From Chelonoidis abingdonii (taxonomy: Eukaryota > Chordata > Testudines > Testudinidae), in assembly GCF_003597395.2 (NCBI RefSeq), contig NC_133770.1, forward strand, positions 18,404,969-18,468,968: a DNA stretch of 64,000 nt, written 5' to 3'. The notes under the pieces were generated by a model. That model worked only from the letters and a program-made list of their open reading frames with translations, had not been told where the DNA came from and did no database searches. Shown here in pieces: positions 1-11,935 of this stretch (position 1 is its first letter; every line of letters begins with the position of its first letter). Made by a program: the position numbers and the translations under genes.

Positions 1-155
1 TTCCCATCCACTTTTGCTTCCCCTACTAACTCTTGTCTGTTTGTGAGCAGCAGGTCAAGAAGAACTCTGCCCCTAGTTAGTTCCTCCAGCACTTGGACCA
101 GGAAATTGTCCCCTACACTTTCCAAAAATTTCCTGGATTGTCTGTGCAGGGTCTA
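1..155 (-). mobile_element. CR1-like LINE fragment, endonuclease end
   Basis: Read on the minus strand this encodes an open stretch with motifs such as DNFLVQVLEE and LLDLLLTN, which match the C-terminal part of the AP-endonuclease domain of CR1-clade non-LTR retrotransposons. It is cut by the window edge and has no start codon. It is a dead fragment. After it (about 155-280) lies a short unassigned stretch whose 'ggtgcttggctgggagac' resembles the 3' half of 5S rRNA-derived repeats, but that is too short to call. Confidence 0.6.
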
Positions 156-280
156 GCCTGGCCGGTGCTTGGCTGGGAGACCTATAGGTAAAACCTGTAG
201 GTGAAACCTAGGAGCCAAGGAAAGGTTAGTCCATGGTTCAGCAGTTGGCATTCATAGATTCCAAAGTGTCCCCTCAGCTG

Positions 281-1865
281 ACAAGTGTTTGTTCTTAAAA
301 AACTGCAATGATGGAGATTCCACAATCTCCCTTGGAAGCCGATTCCACTGCTTAACAAGTTAGAAAGTTTTTCCTAATATCTAACATAAATCTCCCTTGC
401 TGTAGATTCAACTGATTACTTCTTGTCCTACCTTCAGTGGAAATGGAGAACCATTGATCACAATACTCTTTGTAACAGCCAGAGCCGGCTCTAGGTTTTT
501 TACCACCCCAAGCAAAAAAATTTTTGGCTGCCCCCCACCCCAGCTCTGGGCTCTCTCTTCCCCCCTATCTGTACCTCCTGCCGCCACAGCCCTGGGCTCC
601 GCCTCCCAAACATGACCTCCTCGTTCACCACAACAATCCCCGTTTACACTTGCAGTGGGGATCAAACCATTTCTCCTATTTTTATTTCACTTTAGTATAA
701 ATCTTGCCCCCCCCATTCTCCATAACCCCATCTTTAGTGCTCCAAATGCACATGGAAGGCATAGGGACTAACCCTCAAATCTTGTAACCAGAAAGGGATG
801 GGGATCTAGTAAAGAGGGTTCAGGCAGAGGAGCGGGTGTGGGGGTGCTTGGAGGCTCTCCACTGGTAGAGAAATGGGGTGTGATGTACTCGCAGAGGAGA
901 GTGGAGGAGGAGAGGTGGTATCAGGAGGGTTGTGGGAGAAGAGGTGCAGGGGAAGGGGAGGTGCGGGAGAAGAGGACTGGGGAAGGTACAAGGGCAGAGG
1001 TGCGGGTGAAGGGAGAGTACAAGGGGAAGGGGTGCATTGAAGGAGCAATGGGGGGAGGTACAAGTGAAGAGGCTGCACGTGGGATGGGACATTCTAGGGC
1101 TGAAGGGGCAACCCCTGGGGTCCCCCGGCAGGACAAGGACAGTATCCCCTGCTGCCCCACTCAGAGCTGGGCTCTGCCTCTCCCCACTCCTGGTGTTGTG
1201 AGAGCCCGGGGCAAGCAGCATGGGGCTGAGACAGGGGAGATGCATGGCGGGTTGGGTCCCAGGGCAGGAGGGGTCGGTGGCAGCTCCCTGGCAGCTTGGG
1301 CTGCCCAGCCAGTCACCCCATCAGCACGCAAGCCAGGATCCGCAACACCTGCCCAGCCCGGTGGCACCCTGAACAGCCCACTCGGGCAGGAAAATACCGT
1401 GCCACCCTGGGGAGACTCAGAGCAGCAGTGGTGACAGCAGCAGGATCCCTCCTCCCTCCCTGCATCCCGGGCCCTGCTTCCTTCCCTCTCCGGTTCCTCA
1501 CACATTTCGGGAGCCCCTCTCACCACCACAGCCCAGGCTCAGCTCCAGAGGATGATGCTCTGACTCTCTAGCAGCAAGATTCTGGCCAGGGCCAGCTCCT
1601 GGCTTTTTACCATCCCAAGCAAAAAAAAGGGGGGGGTGGAGTGCTGCCCTTTGGAAAGTGCCGCCCCAAGCTCATGCTTGGAGAGCTGGTGCCTAGAGCC
1701 AGCCCTGGTAACAGCCCTTAATATATTTGAAGATTATCAGATGTCCCCCGGAGTCTTTTTTCAAGACTAAATATGCCCATTTTTTTTTTTAAACTTTCTT
1801 CAGGTTTTCTAAACCTTTTATCACTTTTGTTGCTCTCTTCTGATCTCTCCATTCCAGTGGGCATA
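281..1865 (-). mobile_element. CR1 LINE 3' part, split by a hAT element
   Basis: Positions 281-479 and 1716-1865 join into one CR1 ORF2 C-terminal region on the minus strand. The plus-strand signature runs from 'gatggagattccac' through 'ttcctaatatctaac' and on to 'gacttttttcaagactaaat'-like text. The same order of motifs occurs in the CR1 copies near 59.1 kb and 36.0 kb. The break falls exactly on the 8-bp TSD of the inserted hAT element, so CR1 was there first. The 5' end is truncated, and point mutations and a poly-T run at 1779-1790 show long decay. Confidence 0.75.
480..1707. mobile_element. Non-autonomous hAT transposon, 1.23 kb
   Basis: The ends are inverted repeats: 'cagagccggctctagg' at 480 and 'cctagagccagccctg' ending at 1707. 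The flanks carry an identical 8-bp TSD, 'gtaacagc' (472-479 and 1708-1715), diagnostic of the hAT superfamily. The interior is GC-rich with a long polypurine tract (about 826-1075). I see no transposase: long open frames here have low-complexity composition and overlap on both strands. Shorter relatives with the same termini occur at 29912, 53357, 56223 and probably 43975. Confidence 0.88.
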
Positions 1866-4110
1866 TAAGAAAAACAATGTTGCATTGCATACAGGATTGG
1901 GAATCTTAGGTCCTCTGCAGGCCAAATGAAGACCATATTGAATGGATGCTTCTTCTGTGGCTCTCTGGGACACTCAGTGTTGGCACTGATGGGGATGCCC
2001 TTTGGTAGAAGGGTGTGCAAACTGTGTACTGATAATACTTCTGAGAATGGAGATTTTGCTGACCTATGGGCAAAACATACATTATGGATATATTTTCATT
2101 AGAAATGGGTCTAAACTGGAACCCTGAATCTCAACAACTTGAGACTTTGAGGCTTAGGATTTGATAATTTGGTCCAACTTTCATGACTTGAATCTGTCTC
2201 TAATCAACTAACCTGGAATCCTGAATATAAAGCCCTACAGACTTTTGAGTGTAGGGCATTATGAAATAAATACCTCATCTTGGATCTAAATTTCATGATC
2301 AGGGACCATATGTAGCTTGGAAACCCGAAACTGACTACACTTGAACTTTGGGTGGGTGTCAGAGGGAAAACAGGATTGTCCAAAATTGTTCTCAAGCTGA
2401 CCTCTGAGGTCCATCTCAAACTTAGATCTCGCTTAAATAGCTGCAGCATTAGTCACAAAGCACTGGCTGTGGTCCTCCCAACTTTTTGCTTCATTTTTGC
2501 ATGAAGCTATTCAGAATGCCTGGATGTTTACAGATCACCTATGCGCACACTGTATAATCTATGAACACAGATTACTATACACCCACCATTATGGGGCATA
2601 ATTAGCCACCCACTTCGCTGCCTGATGACTTGAGTTCTGTCTGGTGTAATCTGTTCCTATTATTTGCTTATCCAAATTAGCAAGAAAAGGAAACATGAGT
2701 AGAAGAAAGCTCCTCCAATAATGCAAAGAGAGTTCCAGTTCTTCAGAAACCACTTTGCTATCAATAGCCATGATAGATAAACTACACCAGAATACGGTGT
2801 CGGTCAAGTAAAATAAATTATAATAGCTAGGAGCTGCTGAATAATAAATGCAATGCAATTTTTTGGCATAGTTAAAAATGAAGTAATGTTCCCAGATGTT
2901 TAACTACCAGTGAGATGCAGTGTTTCCTTACAAGCAATAAACTACATGAATGAATCAAGTCACTTACAAGGGCAAAGGCTGGTTATGCCTTCCACATGTG
3001 ACACACTTTTTGGTCATCTCAGTTGTGGAATTAGTTCTCAGTGCAGCTAAACAATTGCTCATAACCATGGTTCAGACTCCAATCTCGGCTATGTTGATAT
3101 ATGTCAGGAGTGACCCTTTTTATACCCAGTTTGTTAGTATATGTAGCTTGTTCATCACAAGAACTGCTGAGCAGAAGCTAAGTTAAGTGTGGAGTTTTCC
3201 AGCCTGCCAGGCAGGGAATTTCCATCCGTTAACCAGCTCTATTTCACATAGCAATAGTTAACTATTGCCAGACTTTCCAGCTTGCACAACTGTATACTTC
3301 AGCTAAAAGCTCAAGTCACGAGGGCACAGGGTCATGTTTACTCCTTACTCACTTCCTACTCCCCTCCCAGTCTGTTAGTTGTGCTAAGGCTTCAGAAATG
3401 GCCTTTCTAGCTGTTTTCAGCAATGAGCATAACAGTTGGTATTACCACTGTGGGCATTGGTCTAGGCATGCTACTGGGCTACCAAAAATCTTCCCCTCCC
3501 ACACTAGCACCATTATTTAATGCAGCAGGATGATGGCAATAAAAACAGAACCAACTGTTAGCCAATCGTGTGGCCTCACACAGCAGAACATGAGCTAGAC
3601 ATTACATTTCCCACCATAATTTATTAACTTCTTGTTGCTGTCATAAAAGATGCTGCAGGTGGAGAATCTGAGTTTGCTTTCAGTTAACCCTGGTATAGAT
3701 CAAGAGTAATTGCATGGAAGTCAATGGAGTTACAGTGTCAAACTAATGTGAGAATTGGGCCCGGAACTCCTGCTTTTGGTCAAAAAGGTGCATAGGAATG
3801 TCAGCACCAAACTCATCAGCATAATGCCAAGCTGTTATTTCCATGCTCTGGAAAGAGATGTTGAAGTAAACCTGTTCTGTAAATGAATTACTCTTTCATT
3901 TATTAATTGAATATATCACCAGAGAGTTGGGCAGGAAGGGAATGGTATTGGGAGAATCACATGGACTGGATCACAGGAAAGAGGATAGTTCCATTGTAGA
4001 AGCAGAAACTCCTGCTGTTCCAAGAATTCCAAAAGATGAATTCTGCTTGCATTCCCATCATTCATCATGGACATTAGAAGAGGTGGAAGTGTTAACAACA
4101 AAGTTGCATC
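1866..4110. other. Unassigned AT-rich DNA
   Basis: No repeat family, RNA gene or convincing exon is visible here. Open frames are short and lack splice-site context. A possible short palindromic-family relative lies near 3695-3770 (see the repeat entries). Confidence 0.6.
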
Positions 4111-4114
4111 TTGC

Positions 4115-5942
4115 CCATTGTGGAGAACATTGTGGAGGGGCTGAATGAATTCTTTGCATCAGTCTTCACTGCAGACGATGTGAGGGAGAAAGGATGTGAG
4201 CCATTCTTTATAGGTGACAAATCTGAGGAACTGTCACAGATTGAGATATTAATATAGGAGGTTTTGGATCAAACTGATAAATTAAACAGTAATGAGTCAC
4301 CAGGACTAAGTGGTATTCACGCAAGTGTTATGAAGGAACTCAGATACAAAACTGCAGAACTTCTAACTCTGATACGTAACCTTTTGCTTAAATCAGCCTC
4401 TGTAGCAAATGACCGGAGAGTAGCTAATGTAATGCTGATTTTTAAAAAGGCTCTAGAGGTGATCCTGCCAATTACAGGCCAGTAAGACTAACTTCAGTAC
4501 CATGCAAATTGGTTGAAACTATAGAATTATCAGACACATAGATGACCACACTATGTTGGGAAAGAGTCAACATGGCTTTTGTATAGTGAAATCATGCTTC
4601 ACCAATCAATTAAAATTCTTTGAGGGGGTCAACAAGCATGTGGACAAGGATGATCCAGTTGATATAGTGTACTTGGACTTTCAGAAAACCTTTGACAAGA
4701 TCCCATGCCAAAGGCTCTTAAGCAAAATAAGCAGTCATGGGATAAGAAGGAATATCCTTTCAAGGTTAAAAGATAGGAAACACAGGGTAGGAATAAATGG
4801 TCAGTTTTCACAATTGAAAGTGGTAAATAATGGGGACCTCAAGGATCTGTATGGGCATCAGTGCTGTGCAATACATTCATACATGATCTGGAAAAGGGGT
4901 TGAACTGTTAAGTGACAAAGTTTGCAGATGATACAAAATTATTCAAGCTAGTTAAGTCCAAAGCTGACTGTGAAGAGTTACAAAAGGAATTTCACAAAAC
5001 CGGGTGACTGGGCAACAAAATGGCAGATGAAATTCAATGTTGATAAGTGCAAAGTAATGCATGTTGGAAAACATAATCCCAACTATATATAAAAATGATG
5101 GAGTCTAAATTAGCTGCTACCACTCAAGAAAGAGATCTTGGAGTCAGTGTGGATAGTCCTCTGAAAACATCTGCTCAGTGTGCAGCTGCAGCTGAAAAAT
5201 TAACAATATTAGGAATCATCAGGAAAGGGATAGATAATAAGATAGAAAATATCATAATGCCATTATATAAATCCATGATATGCCAATACCTTGAATATTG
5301 TGTGCAATTCTGGCTGCCCGATCTTAAAAAATATATATATATTAAAATTGGCAAAGATACAGAGAAAAACAATAAAAAAGATTAGCGGTATAGAACAGCT
5401 TCCATATGAGGAGATATTAAAAAGCCTGGGACTGTTCTGCTTAGAAAAGAAATGAGTAATGACAGATATGATAGATTCAAATCATGAACGGCGCAGAGAA
5501 AGCGAACAGGGAAGTGTTATTTACTCCTTCATATAACACAAGAACCAGGGATCACTCAATGAAATTAATAGGCAGCAGGTTTAAAACAAGCATGAGGAAG
5601 TACTTCTTTACACAGTGCACACATCACCTGTGTGAATTTCATTGCCTGATTTTGTGGAGTCCAACATAAAAGTGAGTTAAAAAAAAGAGATAGATAGTTC
5701 ATGGAGGATAGATCCATCAGTGGTTATTAGCCAGACATGATCTGGCACGCAATCCATGCTCTGGTATTCCAAATCTCTGACTGCCAAAGCTGGACTGATG
5801 AGAGAGGATGGATCACTTTACTAAGTTGCCTTGATCTCTTCATTCCCTTTGAGCATCTGACACTGGCCACTGTTGGAAGATAGGATAATAGCTGATGGGC
5901 CAGTGGTCTGACTCAGCTGTGGCCTTCTTGTGTTCTTATGCC
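4115..5942 (+). mobile_element. CR1 LINE, reverse transcriptase to 3' UTR
   Basis: Degenerate CR1 ORF2 on the plus strand. Translated fragments show the RT core, for example HGFCIVKSCFTNQL and VDIVYLDFQKTFD (4553-4903). Here DFQKTFD corresponds to the catalytic DFSKAFD-type motif of CR1 RT. Further fragments at 5095-5385 match the thumb region (MESKLAATTQERDLGVSVD). The 3' UTR ends with 'gatgggccagtggtctgact' and 'gtggccttcttgtgttctta', a familiar CR1 subfamily tail. Several frameshifts and stops make it inactive. A solo LTR starts 8 bp downstream of the tail. Confidence 0.85.
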
Positions 5943-5950
5943 TTGGTTGG

Positions 5951-7139
5951 TGTGGCACCCATAATGCTTTAGACATGATGCTTATGAATGTAAATATGAC
6001 ATAACTGGAATAAGTTTTATGCTACATATGCATGTAAGATATCTTTGCAAAGGATATGATCTGCTGAATATTTCCATCTTATTGTTCTTCATGTATCATT
6101 TTTTATTTGAAGTTATGAGCGGGCTCTATGCTGTATTTAAAGTGTTGTAGCTGTAGAAATACTAAGGCAGGCATGTGCCATAGATGTGAAGGGTTATTCA
6201 AGAAACACTTAACTGACAATGGACTTTGAGAGACACCAATACACATCTGAACTTCCCTGAGAACATTCAAACTAACATGTAAACAATGGTGTCGGCCTGC
6301 AAAAAGCTGAATCATTCATAGACATGTGACTTCCCCAGGTGACTATAGACTCCATCTTGTTGCTGTGATTTTGCACAGGATAACAAAGGGGTTTCCACCC
6401 AGAAAAGAAAGAATATAAAAAAATCTGGAAACCCCTCCATTTTGTGTTCAGCTGGCTCAAGAGATGATCTCTCCACCCCAAAGAAATGCCTGAAAGAAAC
6501 TGGAACAAAAGACAGTAACTACAGGGGTGTGAGTGATTGCTGGACCCAGACTAGGAAGGAGTCTAGTTTGTGAAAGAAGCTTATTGGAACATCTCTAAGG
6601 GTGAGATTTACCTGCTTTTAGTTTCCTAGTGTATTAGGCTTAGACTTGCTTGTTTTTGTTTTATTTTCCTTGGTAACTTACTTTGTTCTCTCTGTTATTA
6701 CTTGGAACCACTTAAATCCTACTTTTTATACTTAGTAAAATCGCTTTTGCTTATTAATTAACCCAGAGCAAGTAATTAATACCTGGCGGAGCAAACAACT
6801 GTGCATATCTCTCTATCAGTGTTATAGACGGTGAACAATTTATGAGTTTACCCTGTATAAGCTTTATACAGAGTAAAACAATTTATTTGGGGTTTGGATC
6901 CCATTGGGAACTGGGTATTTGGGTGCTAGAGACAGGAGCACTTCTTAAGCTGTTTTCAGTTAAGTCTGCAGCTTGTAGGGGACGTGGTTCAGACCTGGGT
7001 CTGTGTTTGCAGCAGGCTAGCGTGTCTGCACAAGAAGACAGGGTACTGAAGTCTCAAGCTGCCAGGGAAATGGGCTCAGAGGTAATCTCAGCACATCAGG
7101 TGGCAGTCCCAAAGGGGTCCTGTGACCCAACCTGTCACA
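5951..7139 (+). mobile_element. Solo LTR (endogenous retrovirus-like), 1.19 kb
   Basis: It begins 'tgtggcaccc' and ends 'ccaacctgtcaca', giving the TG...CA inverted ends of an LTR. It is flanked by a 4-bp repeat, 'ttgg' (5947-5950 and 7140-7143), as class-I ERVs and Gypsy elements leave. A TATA-like 'gaatataaaaa' lies near 6411. No gag, pol or env is adjacent, so this is a recombined solo LTR. Strand is inferred from the TATA position. The small ORF at 6842-7168 is a chance frame. Confidence 0.65.
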
Positions 7140-7146
7140 TTGGTAA

Positions 7147-7182
7147 TGTTCGAATTAATTTAATTTAATTTAATTTAATTTT
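7147..7182. repeat. (AATTT)n microsatellite
   Basis: About six imperfect tandem pentamers of AATTT lie directly after the LTR target duplication. Confidence 0.9.
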
Positions 7183-8728
7183 ATGGTACTTTCTATAATC
7201 TAACATGAATGTAAGTCCCAAGTACATTAATAAAGCACCAGGGAAGGAATTAGAAATCCTTTGCGTTATCTCTCTCCAATTATCTGATGGCAGAAAGTTT
7301 GCAATTCACAAGTCTTTAATCCTTATCACTATCTATTCCCAGTAGCCTTGTGATCCTTTATTAATTCCTTCACTGTCTTTAAAAGAATATTCATCCTGCT
7401 CTGGTTTCCACTCACCCTTTGTTAATTTTAGATGGCTGCCATTCACTTTAGTGTGACTTCCTACAACAAAACATAAGGGCTGGCATGTAACTAATCCCTG
7501 CATGGCTGTGCAAATGTGGGAGGGTATAAAGATCCTGTCCACAGGTTTCAAGCATAGCTTCAGCCCAGGTGTTCTCCAGCGAGCACCCCTCCTGGGCCAT
7601 AGCCACTTCCCTTCTTTCCTCTGCACCACTCAGGAGAGCACACGGCATCCTTTAAAAGGATGATACAGTAAGAACACTCCTCCTGTGAGCCCCAAAAAGA
7701 CATTCCAGCCTCCTCAAGCATAATCCCTCCCCCATATCCCCCTGGTCATGGACCATGAATTTTTGTCTATTGTCCATGACCTGTCTGTGACTTTTACTAA
7801 AAATACCTGTGACTAAATCATAGCCTTATTCATAATCAATTTACTGTTCCGATTCAATCTGGTTATGAAACCCCACCATAGAGTTCTTTGCAAGGGTTGT
7901 GCTGGCTTTGTGTATCTTGTGTTTTGAATAGGTTACAGCTAATGAGGAAAATGCCTATATCGGGACAATGACCTGTGAGAATTAAGACGAGTACGTTCTA
8001 TGTGCTGGGATGGTGGCTAAACCACTGTCCAGTTTACTACCTCACTGTCCTCATTGAAATCACTTCTTAAGACTCTTTTTCCTATAAAGCCCAAAAACTT
8101 GCCAGTGATTAGGCAGCTAGTGAGCTCAGATAACTTGTCTATCACATTGACCAATATTATCTCATTGTTTCCTTGTGCTCCCCCATTCATATGTCTGTAT
8201 TGTTACCCCATTTTGACCTGAGTGGTTAGCCAATATTCAGGGTCTTGCAGGTTGTTTCCATTACGAGAAGAAATTGATTGTTGAGTCAAGTTTTTTTTGA
8301 TGCAATCCTATCTGTTTACAAAAAATATACACAAAGTTCTGTTTCCCAGGACACAGCTGAAATAAAATACAATGCAGGTTCTTTACTCACAATTTCAATG
8401 TTCTTTCTAGCCAGACCAGGTCTCCATCTTATCAGTGCTTTCCTTGATTTCTCCTTGGCTGTCCTGCCTGCTTCTGGTTGCTTCAGCTAACAGACACACA
8501 CTCCTGCACCAAACAATCCCCAGCACCCTATCTATCTCTACTTCCCACCTACCTCAGCTTCTGGCTGTCCTTGCATGTGGCATATGGTTTGGGTGGTGTT
8601 TCCCATTGTTTCAGCTATCTTACTCCAAAAAGTGCTTACATTTCTCCCGAATAAAGGGTGGCTTCACTGAGGTTTCACCCAACTTAGAGCGTTACTGTAC
8701 CTATCTGTTGTCTCTTGTTTTAAACTTT
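7183..8728. other. Unassigned sequence with a possible MITE fragment
   Basis: Mostly unassigned. At about 7740-7830 'catggaccatgaatttttg', 'gtccatgacctgtc' and 'aaatcatagcctta' look like the decayed end of a short palindromic DNA transposon, but no target duplication is visible. The frames at 7333-7648 and 8278-8809 have no recognisable domain. Confidence 0.45.
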
Positions 8729-8853
8729 GAGTCTGTGGACTTTGGGGCAGGAACTGTCTTTTTGTTCTGTGTTTGTACATCACCTAGCGCAGTGAGGTCC
8801 TGGCCATGACTGGCGCTCCCAGGTGCTACTGCAATATGAATAATAATAAATTA
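8729..8853 (+). mobile_element. L2 LINE 3' end
   Basis: The order 'ggggcaggaactgtc', 'tttgtacatcacctagc', 'gctcccaggtgctactg' and a terminal 'aataataataaat' matches the conserved 3' end of the ancient L2 LINE family of amniotes. Only the tail survives. The same module appears at 18.94 kb and 58.83 kb (+) and at 55.08 kb (-). Confidence 0.75.
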
Positions 8854-9607
8854 TGTTGCATTGAGATAGCACAAAGTTACTTTGTGCTGTATTCCTATCA
8901 TGTTGGATTAATACTGTATGAAATAGCAGGGGAGAGCTTGAGATAAATGCATATATGAGGTTTGCTGCTCTGGGTGTAGCTATTTAGGATAGTGGGTAAT
9001 ATTTGCTAATGGGTGGAAACGTTAAAAGGACTGTAGAGTATTAAGTTTTGAAATCAATTTTGTTCCTACACTAGTTTTGTACTAAGAGCACTTTAGAAGT
9101 TGAACCTTTAATTTAATTTTGTTTGCAAATCATATTTGTCTCTCCATTTATGTAACTCATTTGGCTGGTAGTTACTGAAAAATCTGGGGCCATTTGTTAG
9201 CTTCCAAGCTAAAGCATTGTGACATCTGTTCTGTTTGATATTGTCTGTGTTGCATGCAGGATGCTGAAGCAAGATTTTATGACTGCTGTCCCCTTGGGAA
9301 CGTCAAGAAAATGAGATATAAGTCTCATGAGACTGTCTCAGTGAGCAAAAATTTAAATCAATATACTAGGTTGGAACAATGCTGATTTTTGCCTGAGGAC
9401 CATCTGGCCATGTTGTGTGTACTGCACTAGAAGAATGTGTGTGCTGCTCACCCTTTCTTTCCTGACTGCAGAGATCTCCAGAATTGTCAACCCTGAATGT
9501 TCAAATATCATAAGTCAGGGCCCTCACAAATTGTGAGATCTGGTCTAAGGTCAGATGATTTTAAGAACTATACATTGGAGGTTTTATTGGCCTTCTGGAT
9601 TTTGAAC
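8854..9607. other. Unassigned AT-rich DNA
   Basis: No family recognised. A short open stretch follows an acceptor-like 'tgcatgcag' at 9259 but has no good donor (see rejected items). Confidence 0.5.
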
Positions 9608-9615
9608 CTCTAGGG

Positions 9616-9901
9616 CAGTGGTCCCCAAACTTTTCGTCTGGCGGGTGCCAGAAGAAGGACTGTGGCGGCAGTGGAGTATCCACCGAAATGCTGCCGAATT
9701 TCGGCAGCATTTCAGCGGCGATGCCTCTTGATGATGCCACTTTCCACCGACAAGTGGTGTCATCGAGAGGTATCGCCGCTGAAATGCCGCAGAAATTCGG
9801 CAGCATTTTGGTGGATGCTCTACCGCTGGTCAGGATGCGGGTGCATTTAGATGCCCCCGCGGGTGCCATGGCGCCCATGGGCACTGCGTTGGGGACCCCT
9901 G
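9616..9901. mobile_element. Palindromic hAT (Charlie-type) MITE
   Basis: The TIRs are 'cagtggtccccaaactttt' and its complement 'gttggggacccctg'. The TSD 'ctctaggg' is identical on both sides (9608-9615, 9902-9909). Nearly the whole 286 bp is a foldback: 'aaatgctgccgaatttcgg' on the left pairs with the segment around 9780-9815. It has no coding capacity. The ORFs here (9561-9884 and 9688-9981) are shadows of the palindrome. Confidence 0.9.
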
Positions 9902-10094
9902 CTCTAGGGGGTTACTTTTCCAGCTCTCAGTTTATTTCTGCAAACTTAAGGGCTAGAAACTTTTTTTTGAATGAAAGCTGAGATTCTGGTGTAGTCACAT
10001 GAGTCCAGGGACTACAGCTTTGAGAGAAACACAAAATATCATGAGACTCATATTAAAATCCCAATTTGTAGCCACACTGAGAACCACAACTCTG

Positions 10095-11935
10095 TCTTGA
10101 TTTCTTTTTTAAACTTTATTTTTATTGTTTTATATAAAATATAAACACATAACAAAACAAAACTTATATAAAGATGGAAATACTATACAAAAAACAAAAT
10201 TCAATGTTATTGAATTTTTATTTGTAGAACCTGAAAAAAACAAACCAAACCAACCTGAACACATAGGTTTATTCAGGGCATCAATTATTAAAGTCACTAA
10301 ATAGATAAATAAGTGAAAACATAACCTATGATTATCAGGGACTAATATACTCTTAACTGCAAAGGTATGCAATAATTTCATGTATGACAAGATATCCTCA
10401 TATTTTTTTCAAGCCTTTTTATTAGACAGAGTAATTTTTTTCATTAATGCTGTAATAGAGAGCTCACTAAGCTAATCTTTGTATGAGGGAGAAACAGCAG
10501 ATTTCCATTTTTTCAAAATAACTCTTTTCACCACTAAAATAGTTACTGCAATTTATTTCTTAATGTTACCTGGTAATACCAACTCATCCAGCACCCTAAA
10601 ATACACAAGGTTGGAGAAGGAAAGCTAGCAACATTTAAAGTTTTTGAGAGAGCCCTGACTATGGTGTTCCAGAACACATGCAGTTTTTGATGGCTATCGA
10701 GCATATGTGAAAGGTTGGCATGTGGCTGTTTGCACCCCCAACATTCATTGTGTGTTGCCAATCAAGCCTTAAACAAACATTCTAGAGTCCAGTAGTACCT
10801 GTTTAATATATTGTTCTAGAAGAATTGCAGTGATAAAGAACTTGAAGTCTCTTTCACATTAAGCCAGATATTCTCCCAGGTTTCTCTTGTGATAGTAAGG
10901 CTAAGTTCTTTTCCCCATTTTCTCTTTGAGTCTAGGATTGAGAGGGTAATGCAAAGCATTTAACACACCTATAAGTAATTCCAACAAAATGATTTTTGTT
11001 TCCATATTTATTAAATGTGACTTCAACCTTATCAAAGGCTTTCTCTGCATCTAGAGATAAATCTATGGAGGGAACATCTGAGCTTACTCAATCAAGTGAG
11101 TGATTTTTCCTCATATTATCAGCAGCCAGTTTTCCTTTAATTAAACTAACCTGATCTGCATGTATAATTGTTGGGATGACGGTGTTAGTCCTGTCACTAA
11201 AATTTTTGTAATTATTTTGCAATTTGTGTTCAATAGAGATACGGGGTGGAAGTCATCACAGTTGCAACCATCTTTGTTGTTCTTTAATATTAAAGTAATT
11301 AAAGTAACTCTCATGTCATGAGACATGGTTCCTTTTTGGAATGTTTTCAGTGAAGGCCTTTAAAATAATAGAAGATAATAGATTACAGAATGTTTTGTAG
11401 AAATCTGTCAGAAAGCCATCCATACAAGGGGCCTTGCTGGAATTCATATTTTTTATAGCCTGTTTGATATTTAGTGTTGTGATAGCTTTGTCCATAAACA
11501 CCACTTGTTCTGAAGTTAGGATATTAAAAGGTAGCTCTTCAATGAAACAATCACATTTATTAGAGTCAAACTGGTTTTCTGATTTACATAAAGCTGATAG
11601 AATTGCTTAAATCGATTATTTATATCTGTTGTTTCAAGGATGGCACTCCTGTCTTTTTGTAATAAGGAAGAAATATTGTTGGCTAATTCCATTATGGCAA
11701 GTAATTTACCTGCTTAATCTCCCTATTCATAATATCTTTGTTTGACCCTGTTGAGTGCAAATTCGACTTGGGTGGATAAGCATTCATTATGTTTATATTT
11801 GGCATTGATTAGAGAATGTAGAAGGTTTTCATTATCTGAGTTAGTCTTGTGTGTTCTCCGAAACGTATCTATTTCCTTGTCCAGAACATCTAGTAACTTG
11901 AGTCTTTTTCTCATCCTTTGGGAGGCATACTGTGA
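10095..11935 (-). mobile_element. L1/Tx1-like LINE fragment
   Basis: Minus-strand fragments read in ORF2 order. 11723-11950 has KRLKLLDVLDKEIDTF-type coiled text. 11316-11504 carries NSSKAPCMDGFLTDFYKTF, the RT motif usually written SPGPDGF. 11141-11326 has HPVSLLNTNCKIITKIL, the RPISLLN block of L1-clade RTs. 10543-10761 has a Cys/His-containing C-terminal piece (HMLDSHQKLHVFWN) typical of L1/Tx1 tails. The 3' side is A/T-rich. It is riddled with stops and 5'-truncated at about 11935. L1-clade copies are far rarer in turtles than CR1. Confidence 0.8.

Noticed and set aside
155..280. 5S rRNA gene fragment
   Set aside because: Only about 18 bases resemble the 3' half of 5S rRNA. Too short to separate from chance or a 5S-derived repeat.
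838..1434. 198-codon plus-strand open frame
   Set aside because: It lies wholly inside the hAT element, overlaps open frames on the other strand, and its Gly/Glu/Arg-rich text is a translation of a polypurine tract.
9260..9301. Possible small exon after 'tgcatgcag'
   Set aside because: The acceptor tract is weak, the only donor is 'gtcaag', and the 42-bp peptide has no support. Too little to list.
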